From contig CAMQXY010000025.1 in NCBI GenBank assembly GCA_947039005.1, positions 1-34,744 on the forward strand: a DNA stretch of 34,744 nt, written 5' to 3'. The stretch is from an uncultured Photobacterium sp. Lineage in GTDB: Bacteria; Pseudomonadota; Gammaproteobacteria; Enterobacterales; Vibrionaceae. The translations under genes and the position numbers were made by a program. The notes beneath the pieces are model-generated. The model made no database searches and was not told the DNA's origin. It was given only the letters and a program-made list of their open reading frames with translations. Numbering within the stretch: the stretch's first letter is position 1; every line of letters begins with the position of its first letter. Shown here piece after piece: positions 22,992-29,932 of the stretch.

Positions 22992-24338
22992 ATGGTAGCT
23001 ATAAATGATAAAAAAAAGAGTAATGGACGTCTTGTTGCCATTGGGTGCACGTATGAACCTTGGATTGCATTATTAGAACAAGCGGGTTGGAAAACACATT
23101 GTTGTTATGATTTACGAACCGCAGATGCAATATTAGAAGAATATAGTCCATGTGTTTGTATTGTTGACTTAAGTAATAATGATTTCAGCTTAAATAGTAT
23201 TTCTCAACGAGCCAATAAAACTAAGCATGTAAAATGGATTGCGATAATTAAAAAGGAACAATTAAAAATTGATTCTATTTGCCAATTCATTAATAACTTC
23301 TGTGTTGATTTTTTCTCGACGCCAATACCATCAAGTCAATTATTAGACACAGCAGGGCATCAATTAGGGATGTTAGAAATTGAGTCGACATCTTGGGTTG
23401 ATGCGAATCATCAATGTGAAATTGGATTATATGGGGAATCTAAATCGATTAAGCATCTCAGAGACATGGTAAAAAGAGTTGCTATTACAGATGTTAATGT
23501 ATTACTCAGTGGCGAACAAGGTGTTGGTAAGGAACTGATTGCTAAAACCATCCATAATCTAAGTAAACGTCGTAATGATGATATAACCATTATTAATTGT
23601 TCTTCATTAACTGAGGGTGATGAACGTATCTCTTTTTTAGAACCTGTACATGATACTCGTTCTGGTCATGTTATTAAAAATGGAACAGTATTACTTAATG
23701 GTGTAGAAGAGCTTTCTAAACCGTTACAGCTAAAGTTGCTTAATTATTTGCAGCAACCCGAAAATGAAAGATTAAATGAACATGATTTTTTTGATGTGCG
23801 TATTATTACATCATCAAGTATTGATTTAGAATATGCAGTAAAAAATGAGACGTTTAATAAAGAGCTTTATTATCGTTTAAATGTCTTTCATGTTGTCGTG
23901 CCGACACTAAGAGAACGCGGTGCAGATATTATATTATTAGCTGAGTATTATTTACAAAAATACGCTAAGGAATATAACACGCTGGCAATGCATTATAATG
24001 AAGACGCTAAGCAGTTATTGTTACGATATAATTGGCCGGGTAATGTGCGTGAACTTATTAATCAAGTTAAGCGGGTTTCATTATTAAATGATAGTAATGA
24101 AGTTAGTCTCGATCATTTCGATTTACCCAAAAAAACCAATGCGAGACAGAGTTTACGTACGATAAAAGATGAGGCTGAAAAAGATGTTCTGGTAACTATG
24201 CTTGAAGCACACAAAGGTCAGGTTGCATCTGCAGCGAAAGATCTTGGTGTTTCACGTGCAACGATGTATCGGCTCTTGAATAAGCATAATATTATTCCAG
24301 ATGTGCGTTATTGTAATGGCGGCTATGCAGCTGAATAG
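22992..24338 (+). CDS. vpsR: VpsR-like biofilm transcription regulator with degenerate AAA+ domain
   Basis: Homologue of Vibrio cholerae VpsR, the c-di-GMP-responsive activator of exopolysaccharide genes; 448 aa. Receiver-like domain 1-125 with the VpsR hallmarks GCTYEPWIALLEQAGW, IVDLS (Asp59, the VpsR phospho-site) and ICQFINNFCVDFFSTPIP plus GHQLGML. AAA+ domain 145-385: Walker A GEQGVGKE (Lys180) is kept, but the GAFTGA sigma-54 loop is missing (NCSSLTEGDERISFLEP leads straight on) and Walker B reads GTVLLNGVEEL, with Asn-Gly for the catalytic Asp-Glu. The arginine-finger region YYRLNVFHVVVPTLRERGADI remains. Fis-type helix-turn-helix 410-440. It should act with sigma-70 without ATP hydrolysis. 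Start at the ATG 22992 because AAAAGG lies eight bases before it; a GTG nine bases earlier is inside that ribosome site. Its stop abuts the next, convergent gene. Confidence 0.85.
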   Translation: MVAINDKKKSNGRLVAIGCTYEPWIALLEQAGWKTHCCYDLRTADAILEEYSPCVCIVDLSNNDFSLNSISQRANKTKHVKWIAIIKKEQLKIDSICQFINNFCVDFFSTPIPSSQLLDTAGHQLGMLEIESTSWVDANHQCEIGLYGESKSIKHLRDMVKRVAITDVNVLLSGEQGVGKELIAKTIHNLSKRRNDDITIINCSSLTEGDERISFLEPVHDTRSGHVIKNGTVLLNGVEELSKPLQLKLLNYLQQPENERLNEHDFFDVRIITSSSIDLEYAVKNETFNKELYYRLNVFHVVVPTLRERGADIILLAEYYLQKYAKEYNTLAMHYNEDAKQLLLRYNWPGNVRELINQVKRVSLLNDSNEVSLDHFDLPKKTNARQSLRTIKDEAEKDVLVTMLEAHKGQVASAAKDLGVSRATMYRLLNKHNIIPDVRYCNGGYAAE

Positions 24339-25304
24339 TTATGTGTCTTGAGTTAAATCAACCTTTAATGTAAATAATAATGGGCAATGATCACTCAGCG
24401 TAAATCGTGAGAGTTGTTGTTTATCATACTGAATTTGACGTTGGGCAAGGGCATTAATTGTATTGCTTGCGAAAAGATGATCAATCAGTTTCCGATAAGT
24501 GCGATAGCGGTTGGCTTTCGTTGCTACTCTTACCGTACAGTTGGCGTTAATCGAGGCTGATAGCTGGTTCATCGATGCAGGATCTTTGGTGATTGTATTG
24601 ATAAAATAATCATTATCGACGATTCGATGGTTAAAATCCCCCACAATAATGAACGGTTGTGATAGTTGGTGTTGAGTATTAACCCATTGCTTAATTAATT
24701 TAAGTTGTTGGGCAAGGGTTTTACAGGCTTTACTTTTTTGTTTGGATAATTGCTTGGCAGTAAAGCAACCGGATTTAAGATGAAGATTGAGTAATACAAC
24801 CGGTTGTTGATTGATGGTAATACGAATAATACTGCCATAACGTAATTTGTTTTTAAAAGGCATCGTAATACCTGTTGCTCTCGCAGGAGAGCTTAATTGT
24901 GATAGGTCTGTCATGTTGTCGACAATAATCTCACGCTTAACCGCAAATCCCGTATATTGATTGTTTGTTTTAAAACGGTCATGTGGGATTTTTTCGCGAT
25001 CTGAAAGATAAATGTCATAGTGTTGTTGGTTGATCACACGGTATAAAGCTTCAATGCTATCAACTTCTTGAAATGCTAGAATATCGGGTGAATAAGTCAT
25101 AAAAAGTTGTTGTAACGCCTGATAATCAGCATGAGATCGTACAATTGGCGATGTTGGTTTGATCGATAGCCATTGCATATTCCAACTCATCAAAGTAATA
25201 GATTGAGCGTAGTTATTACTTTTTGCGTAGCTATTATGTATTGGTACAAATATTAATAATAGTATCCAAAAATATAAATAAGGCATAGTCATTGTTGTCG
25301 TCAT
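24339..25304 (-). CDS. exported endonuclease/exonuclease/phosphatase family protein
   Basis: A 321-aa member of the Mg-dependent EEP (DNase I-like) superfamily with an N-terminal signal peptide (YLYFWILLLIFVPIHNSYA), so probably periplasmic or secreted. Catalytic blocks in order: LMSWNMQWL (metal Asn), ILAFQEVDS (metal Glu), VLLNLHLKSGC (His), IIVGDFNHR (Asp, Asn), LIDHLFAS and LSDHCPLLF (Asp-His). All catalytic residues are present, so it should be an active nuclease or phosphodiesterase; the substrate is open. The start is uncertain: in-frame ATGs occur at codons 1, 5 and 7 and none has a ribosome site. A 17-bp inverted repeat surrounds codon 1. The stop is immediately adjacent to the vpsR stop, with no terminator between. 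Confidence 0.85.
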   Translation of the reverse strand: MTTTMTMPYLYFWILLLIFVPIHNSYAKSNNYAQSITLMSWNMQWLSIKPTSPIVRSHADYQALQQLFMTYSPDILAFQEVDSIEALYRVINQQHYDIYLSDREKIPHDRFKTNNQYTGFAVKREIIVDNMTDLSQLSSPARATGITMPFKNKLRYGSIIRITINQQPVVLLNLHLKSGCFTAKQLSKQKSKACKTLAQQLKLIKQWVNTQHQLSQPFIIVGDFNHRIVDNDYFINTITKDPASMNQLSASINANCTVRVATKANRYRTYRKLIDHLFASNTINALAQRQIQYDKQQLSRFTLSDHCPLLFTLKVDLTQDT

Positions 25305-25333
25305 TATTATTGGCAGAACAATGACTATGCCTT
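25280..25333. repeat. 17-bp perfect inverted repeat enclosing the EEP start codon
   Basis: AAGGCATAGTCATTGTT (25280-25296) and its exact complement (25317-25333) flank a 20-base loop. In the minus-strand mRNA the loop holds the first ATG and the 3' arm encodes codons 4-8. It is GC-moderate and followed by no T-run, so it is more likely an mRNA structure or operator than a terminator. Confidence 0.7.
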
Positions 25334-25428
25334 GAATATTTTCAAACAGGCATTATTTATGATGTGCTAGGGCGATAGTGCCACCACCATTATAGTTGAG
25401 CGTAATAATAGCATGACACGTTTCATTT

Positions 25429-26535
25429 TTATGTGGCGCAGTATTGGTTTCGTCCTGATTCTTTAGCGCGATAAAGATTGTTATCAGCAACGTTAATTAA
25501 TTGATTAGGTCGTTGATTTGCTTGCCAGGTGGCGATACCTTGGCTGACTGTGATGTATTGATTAATATTGGAACATGGATGAGGTGTTGCTAATGCTGCT
25601 AAGTTTTGTTGGATACGATTAGCAACCTTACATGCACCATTGATATCAGTATTGGGCAGTAATACGACAAACTCTTCACCACCATAACGAGAGACGGTGT
25701 CGTTATTTCTCAATAAGCTATTACTGATCGTTGCTGCAACTTCTTTTAAACAGATATCACCTTTAACATGGCCTAAAGAGTCATTAAAAAGCTTAAAATA
25801 GTCAATATCAATTAAAATGATCGACAGTGGGATCTGATGATGTTTAGCATTAATAATTTGTTTGTTAATAGAAAAATCAAAAAAACGGCGATTATTAATC
25901 TGTGTTAGTTGATCAGTAAAAGATAATTTTGATAGCTGGTTAAGTAAACGTTTATTGTCATGTTCTTGTTTAATACGGGTCGTAAACCATTTAAAAAGTA
26001 ATTGTCGACCTGATTCAAGAATAATGATGGTAATGGTCAGTTTGGTAAAAGCAAAGAGTAGGTTAAAGCGAGGATCTTCAATGCTGTACCAAGTCGTAAA
26101 AATTAAGATAGGGATAGTCGCTAAATAGACGGCGACACGGTATGTATAAAATCCTAGTAGAACAACGAGAAATAAGAGATTCCCTACGATCTCAACAATA
26201 ACATAGGCGTGACCTAAGTTATTCAGGTGAAGAATAGCGCTGCCCCATGTGATACCAAATAATAAAGCATAAATGGATGAGATTATTTTGTAATGTCGAA
26301 GAGTTTTATGATGAGAAAAGAAAAGCCATCCGGCACTAAAGAGTATTCCTTGCAGGAGAAACTGTACGGTAGTCAGTAGTAAATAGTTATGTTTTTTATC
26401 AATAAAATCAACCCAGATAACAATCGTGATCAAGGTTAATGTAATTAATGATATTTTAGATGCCCAGATAAAGCCAATACGTAGATTTTTATATGTTGTG
26501 TTATCTATACGTGTATCTAGTGACGACAAATCCAT
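25429..26535 (-). CDS. membrane-bound diguanylate cyclase (GGDEF)
   Basis: Makes cyclic di-GMP from two GTP at the inner membrane, 368 aa. The N-terminal half (about 18-190) holds six or seven hydrophobic segments without a recognisable sensor family. A linker helix (QEHDNKRLLNQLSKLS) leads to the GGDEF domain from about 205: FTDQLTQINNRRFFD, LIDIDYFKLFNDSLGHVKGD, and the active-site motif GGEEF at 285-289. The product-inhibition I-site RxxD is intact at Arg276-Asp279, five residues before GGEEF, so the enzyme should be active and feedback-controlled. It lies on the same strand as the exported EEP gene and next to the VpsR-like gene, whose V. cholerae counterpart binds c-di-GMP. Signal sensed unknown. 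Confidence 0.92.
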   Translation of the reverse strand: MDLSSLDTRIDNTTYKNLRIGFIWASKISLITLTLITIVIWVDFIDKKHNYLLLTTVQFLLQGILFSAGWLFFSHHKTLRHYKIISSIYALLFGITWGSAILHLNNLGHAYVIVEIVGNLLFLVVLLGFYTYRVAVYLATIPILIFTTWYSIEDPRFNLLFAFTKLTITIIILESGRQLLFKWFTTRIKQEHDNKRLLNQLSKLSFTDQLTQINNRRFFDFSINKQIINAKHHQIPLSIILIDIDYFKLFNDSLGHVKGDICLKEVAATISNSLLRNNDTVSRYGGEEFVVLLPNTDINGACKVANRIQQNLAALATPHPCSNINQYITVSQGIATWQANQRPNQLINVADNNLYRAKESGRNQYCAT

Positions 26536-26726
26536 TCTGCCACATCCATAATTATTGAATAGAACAATAGTGTAAAGTATTGTGCGAAAGGCAAGAAATT
26601 TTTTTTAAATTTTCTTTGAATGTGACAATAAATTTATTGACAATGAGCTTTCTAAATACGGTTACATTCAAAATTTTGTGACGGGTCATAATCATCGTTC
26701 ACAAGACAAACTGCTCGTTATAAAAA

Positions 26727-26740
26727 TTGATCTCGATCAA
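26727..26740 (+). promoter_or_regulatory. perfect FNR box of the nrdD promoter
   Basis: TTGAT-CTCG-ATCAA matches the FNR consensus exactly. Its centre (26733.5) is about 41 bases before the start point expected from a -10-like CCTAAT at 26763-26768, the class II activation position. This fits oxygen-sensitive NrdD. Confidence 0.85.
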
Positions 26741-26768
26741 GGTTTCTTTGCGCTAGATCGCGCCTAAT

Positions 26769-26784
26769 ACACCACATCTTGTTG
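26769..26784 (+). promoter_or_regulatory. NrdR box 1 (degenerate) of nrdD
   Basis: ACACCACATCTTGTTG matches the 16-bp NrdR consensus (acaCwAtATaTwGwgt) at 11 positions including all strong ones. It begins exactly 31 bp before box 2, the usual spacing of tandem NrdR boxes, and overlaps the proposed -10. Confidence 0.65.
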
Positions 26785-26799
26785 CCGCTTATAAAAAGA

Positions 26800-26815
26800 A
26801 CACTATATTTTGTGT
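26800..26815 (+). promoter_or_regulatory. NrdR box 2 of nrdD
   Basis: ACACTATATTTTGTGT matches the NrdR consensus at 15 of 16 positions. The ATP/dATP-sensing repressor NrdR is expected to bind the pair and repress when dATP is plentiful. Confidence 0.82.
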
Positions 26816-26857
26816 TTAAGTGACAGTGTCATTTTTCTGTGATTTTAGGAGCCTTGT

Positions 26858-28993
26858 GTGAATCCTGTAGTAATAAAGCGTGATGGTTGCCGTGTATCTT
26901 TCGATGTTTTACGCATTAAAGAAGCCGTTATTGGGGCAGCAAATTCCATCAGCGATTCAGAGTGTCATACAATGGATGAGGCTTACGCTACGTCAGTAGC
27001 TGAAGCGGTATTAGCACAATTTGCTGATATTGAAAATGTTGATATTCACTCCATTCAAGAAGCTGTAGAAACACAGCTAATGGCAGGTCCACACAAGATT
27101 GTTGCTCGTGCTTATATTGAATATCGTCATGATCGTGATATTTCTCGTGAGAAGAAAAGTCGTTTAAATAATGAAATTCGTGGCTTAATAGAACAAAGCA
27201 ATGCTTCATTATTAAATGAAAATGCTAACAAAGACAGTAAAGTGATCCCGACACAACGTGATTTATTGGCTGGTATTGTTGCTAAGCATTATGCAACCCA
27301 ACATTTGTTACCGCGTGACATTGTTAAAGCACATGAAAGTGGTGAAATTCACTATCATGATTTAGATTACTCACCATTTTTCCCAATGTTCAACTGTATG
27401 TTGATTGATCTTAACGGCATGTTAACTCATGGCTTTAAGATGGGTAATGCTGAGATTGATACGCCTCGATCAATTTCAACGGCAACAGCGGTCACAGCGC
27501 AAATTATTGCGCAAGTTGCGAGCCATATTTATGGTGGTACTACGATTAACCGTATTGATGAAGTGTTAGCACCTTATGTTACCGTTAGTTATGCTAAGCA
27601 TTTAGAAGTAGCAACAGAGTGGGGCATTGCAGATCCTATTGCTTTTGCACAAGCCCGTATTGAAAAAGAATGTTATGACGCATTCCAATCATTAGAATAT
27701 GAAGTAAACACATTACATACTGCGAACGGTCAAACACCTTTTGTAACATTTGGCTTTGGTTTAGGCACATCGTGGGAATCGCGTTTAATTCAACAATCTA
27801 TTCTTAAAAACCGTATTGCGGGTTTAGGTAAAAATCATAAAACAGCGGTATTCCCTAAGCTTGTTTTTGCAATTAAAGACGGCTTAAATCATAAACAAGA
27901 TGATGCTAACTACGATATTAAGCAATTGGCATTAGAGTGTGCATCTAAGCGTATGTACCCTGATATTTTAAACTATGACAAATTAGTTGAAGTAACCGGT
28001 TCGTTTAAAACCCCGATGGGCTGTCGTAGCTTCCTTGGTCCTTATGAAGAAAACGGCGAACTTATTCATGAAGGTCGAAATAACCTTGGTGTCGTAAGTA
28101 TTAACTTGCCACGTATTGCGCTAGAAGCAAAAGGTGATGAAGCCCGTTTCTTTGAGATCTTAGATGAGCGTTTAGCATTATCTCGTCGTGCGCTAGATAC
28201 ACGTATTACCCGTTTAAATGGCGTAAAAGCACGTGTGGCTCCTATCCTTTATATGGAAGGTGCATGTGGCGTGCGTCTTAAAGAAGATGATGATGTATCA
28301 GAAATTTTCAAACATGGTCGTGCTTCAATTTCACTAGGCTACATTGGTATTCATGAAACCGTGAATGCCTTGTACGGTAATGACACTCACGTTTATGATA
28401 GTGAAATGCTACGTGAAAAATCGGTTGCTATTGTTCAGCGTTTACGTGATGCAACGGATGCATGGAAAGAAGAGTCAGGTTATGGCTTCAGTCTTTACAG
28501 CACCCCAAGTGAAAATTTATGTAGCCGCTTCTGTGCCATTGATACCAAAGAATTTGGTGTTGTTGCTGGTGTAACTGATCGCGGTTTCTATACCAACAGC
28601 TTCCACTTGGATGTTGAGAAAAAAGTGAATCCATATGACAAGATTGACTTTGAAATGGCATACCCTGATATCGCGAATGGTGGCTTTATTTGCTATGGCG
28701 AATACCCAAATATTCAGCATAACCTTGAAGCATTAGAAAACGTGTGGGATTACAGTTATACCCGTGTGCCTTATTACGGTACTAATACACCGATTGATGA
28801 ATGTTATGAGTGTGGCTTTACAGGTGAATTTGACTGTACTAGCAAAGGCTTTACTTGTCCTAAATGTGGTAACCATGAGCCATCAAAAGTATCTGTAACT
28901 CGTCGCGTATGTGGTTACTTAGGTAGCCCAGATGCACGTCCATTTAACTTTGGTAAGCAAGAAGAAGTTAAACGTCGCGTTAAGCATATGTAG
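26858..28993 (+). CDS. nrdD: anaerobic ribonucleoside-triphosphate reductase
   Basis: Class III oxygen-sensitive glycyl-radical reductase that makes dNTPs from NTPs using formate, cytoplasmic. 711 aa against 712 in E. coli. N-terminal ATP cone (about 1-95, VVIKRDGCRVSFDVLRIKEA) for allosteric control, then the barrel with LPRDIVKAHESGEIHYHDLD and GTTINRIDEVLAPYV. The C-terminal zinc site has CYECG and CPKCG, and the glycyl-radical loop RRVCGYLGSPDARPFNFG carries radical Gly686. The start is GTG at 26858, six bases after AGGAG. Expression is predicted under FNR (on without oxygen) and NrdR. nrdG follows 111 bases later on the same strand after a small hairpin, and supplies the radical. Confidence 0.97.
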   Translation: MNPVVIKRDGCRVSFDVLRIKEAVIGAANSISDSECHTMDEAYATSVAEAVLAQFADIENVDIHSIQEAVETQLMAGPHKIVARAYIEYRHDRDISREKKSRLNNEIRGLIEQSNASLLNENANKDSKVIPTQRDLLAGIVAKHYATQHLLPRDIVKAHESGEIHYHDLDYSPFFPMFNCMLIDLNGMLTHGFKMGNAEIDTPRSISTATAVTAQIIAQVASHIYGGTTINRIDEVLAPYVTVSYAKHLEVATEWGIADPIAFAQARIEKECYDAFQSLEYEVNTLHTANGQTPFVTFGFGLGTSWESRLIQQSILKNRIAGLGKNHKTAVFPKLVFAIKDGLNHKQDDANYDIKQLALECASKRMYPDILNYDKLVEVTGSFKTPMGCRSFLGPYEENGELIHEGRNNLGVVSINLPRIALEAKGDEARFFEILDERLALSRRALDTRITRLNGVKARVAPILYMEGACGVRLKEDDDVSEIFKHGRASISLGYIGIHETVNALYGNDTHVYDSEMLREKSVAIVQRLRDATDAWKEESGYGFSLYSTPSENLCSRFCAIDTKEFGVVAGVTDRGFYTNSFHLDVEKKVNPYDKIDFEMAYPDIANGGFICYGEYPNIQHNLEALENVWDYSYTRVPYYGTNTPIDECYECGFTGEFDCTSKGFTCPKCGNHEPSKVSVTRRVCGYLGSPDARPFNFGKQEEVKRRVKHM

Positions 28994-29024
28994 CTGTTAT
29001 CAATAGCATTATTTAGTTGTAAAC

Positions 29025-29048
29025 AAGAAGTGCCTCAGGGCACTTCTT
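29025..29048 (+). terminator. hairpin between nrdD and nrdG
   Basis: AAGAAGTGCC pairs perfectly with GGCACTTCTT around a TCAG loop, followed by ATGTTTTAAG. The 10-bp stem with a poor T-run suggests partial termination or a processing/stabilising stem that sets NrdD above NrdG. Confidence 0.6.
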
Positions 29049-29104
29049 ATGTTTTAAGTGTTGGTTGAATAGTCAACGCTAGCTGCAGTTAATCGAGATA
29101 GAGA

Positions 29105-29578
29105 ATGAACTACCATAATTACTACCCTGTAGATATCGTTAATGGCCCTGGCACTCGCGTAACCTTATTTGTTTCGGGTTGTGTCCATCAGTGTAGAGGG
29201 TGTTATAACCAAAGCACATGGCGTTTAGATGCAGGTCATCCATTTACCCAAGAGATGGAAGATAAGATCATTAACGATCTTAACGATACCCGTATTAAAC
29301 GGCGTGGGTTGTCATTATCAGGTGGTGATCCGCTACATCCTCAAAATGTTGCAGCGGTTTTGAAATTGGTGAAGCGAGTACGTCAAGAATGTGTTGGTAA
29401 AGATATTTGGTTATGGAGCGGGTATTTATTGTCAGATCTTACGCCAGAGCAACAGCAAATTGCGGATTTAATCGATGTCATGGTTGATGGTAAATATGAA
29501 CAAGCCCAACGAAATCCTTCTTTGGTATGGAAAGGCAGTGAAAATCAGATTATTCATTATTTTAAAATGGATAAATAA
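29105..29578 (+). CDS. nrdG: anaerobic ribonucleotide reductase activating protein
   Basis: Radical-SAM activase that uses a [4Fe-4S] cluster and S-adenosylmethionine to create the glycyl radical on NrdD. 157 aa, close to E. coli NrdG (154). The cluster motif is Cys26-x3-Cys30-x2-Cys33 (SGCVHQCRGCYN), followed by LSLSGGDPLHPQN (SAM-binding GGDP) and a C-terminal DVMVDGKYEQAQRNPSLVWKGSENQ. The ATG at 29105 has only a weak GAGA-type ribosome site. It is 111 bases after nrdD; cotranscription is expected but attenuated by the hairpin between them. Confidence 0.96.
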   Translation: MNYHNYYPVDIVNGPGTRVTLFVSGCVHQCRGCYNQSTWRLDAGHPFTQEMEDKIINDLNDTRIKRRGLSLSGGDPLHPQNVAAVLKLVKRVRQECVGKDIWLWSGYLLSDLTPEQQQIADLIDVMVDGKYEQAQRNPSLVWKGSENQIIHYFKMDK

Positions 29579-29828
29579 TAACTGAGTCATTTAGCCGTGA
29601 CGAAAATTATATTTCACCGATATGTTTTAAGTCTGTTTTCTTGTACTGTCATTAAACTTATCCACTGTTTCTGTGCATAACTATGGGAAAACATCGTGAA
29701 TACAGCAGTAGTTTACTTTGTTGATCTTAAACAATGCTTTATCAATTAAAAAAATATTCTTTGTATAGAGGAGATGTTTTTTATTGTTTATCGTTGATTT
29801 TTAGATGAAATTTCTTTGCTCTTTATTA

Positions 29829-29868
29829 AAAATTCATTATATTAATACGATGAAATATAATGAATTTT
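29829..29868. repeat. 15-bp perfect inverted repeat upstream of the EIIC-EAL gene
   Basis: AAAATTCATTATATT (29829-29843) and its exact complement (29854-29868) flank a 10-base loop, 64 bases before the start codon. There is no T-run after it, so an operator or mRNA stem is more likely than a terminator. I see no other clear feature in 29579-29932. Confidence 0.6.
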
Positions 29869-29932
29869 ACAATGTAGATATCATTATTTATATTGGTTTA
29901 GCTTAGCGCTTAGTATAGAAGCAGAAAATATT

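Noticed and set aside
25367-25426. 19-codon frame MKRVMLLLRSTIMVVALSP directly after the diguanylate cyclase stop
   Set aside because: It looks like a truncated signal sequence but has no ribosome site and stops after 19 codons; chance or a remnant cannot be told apart.
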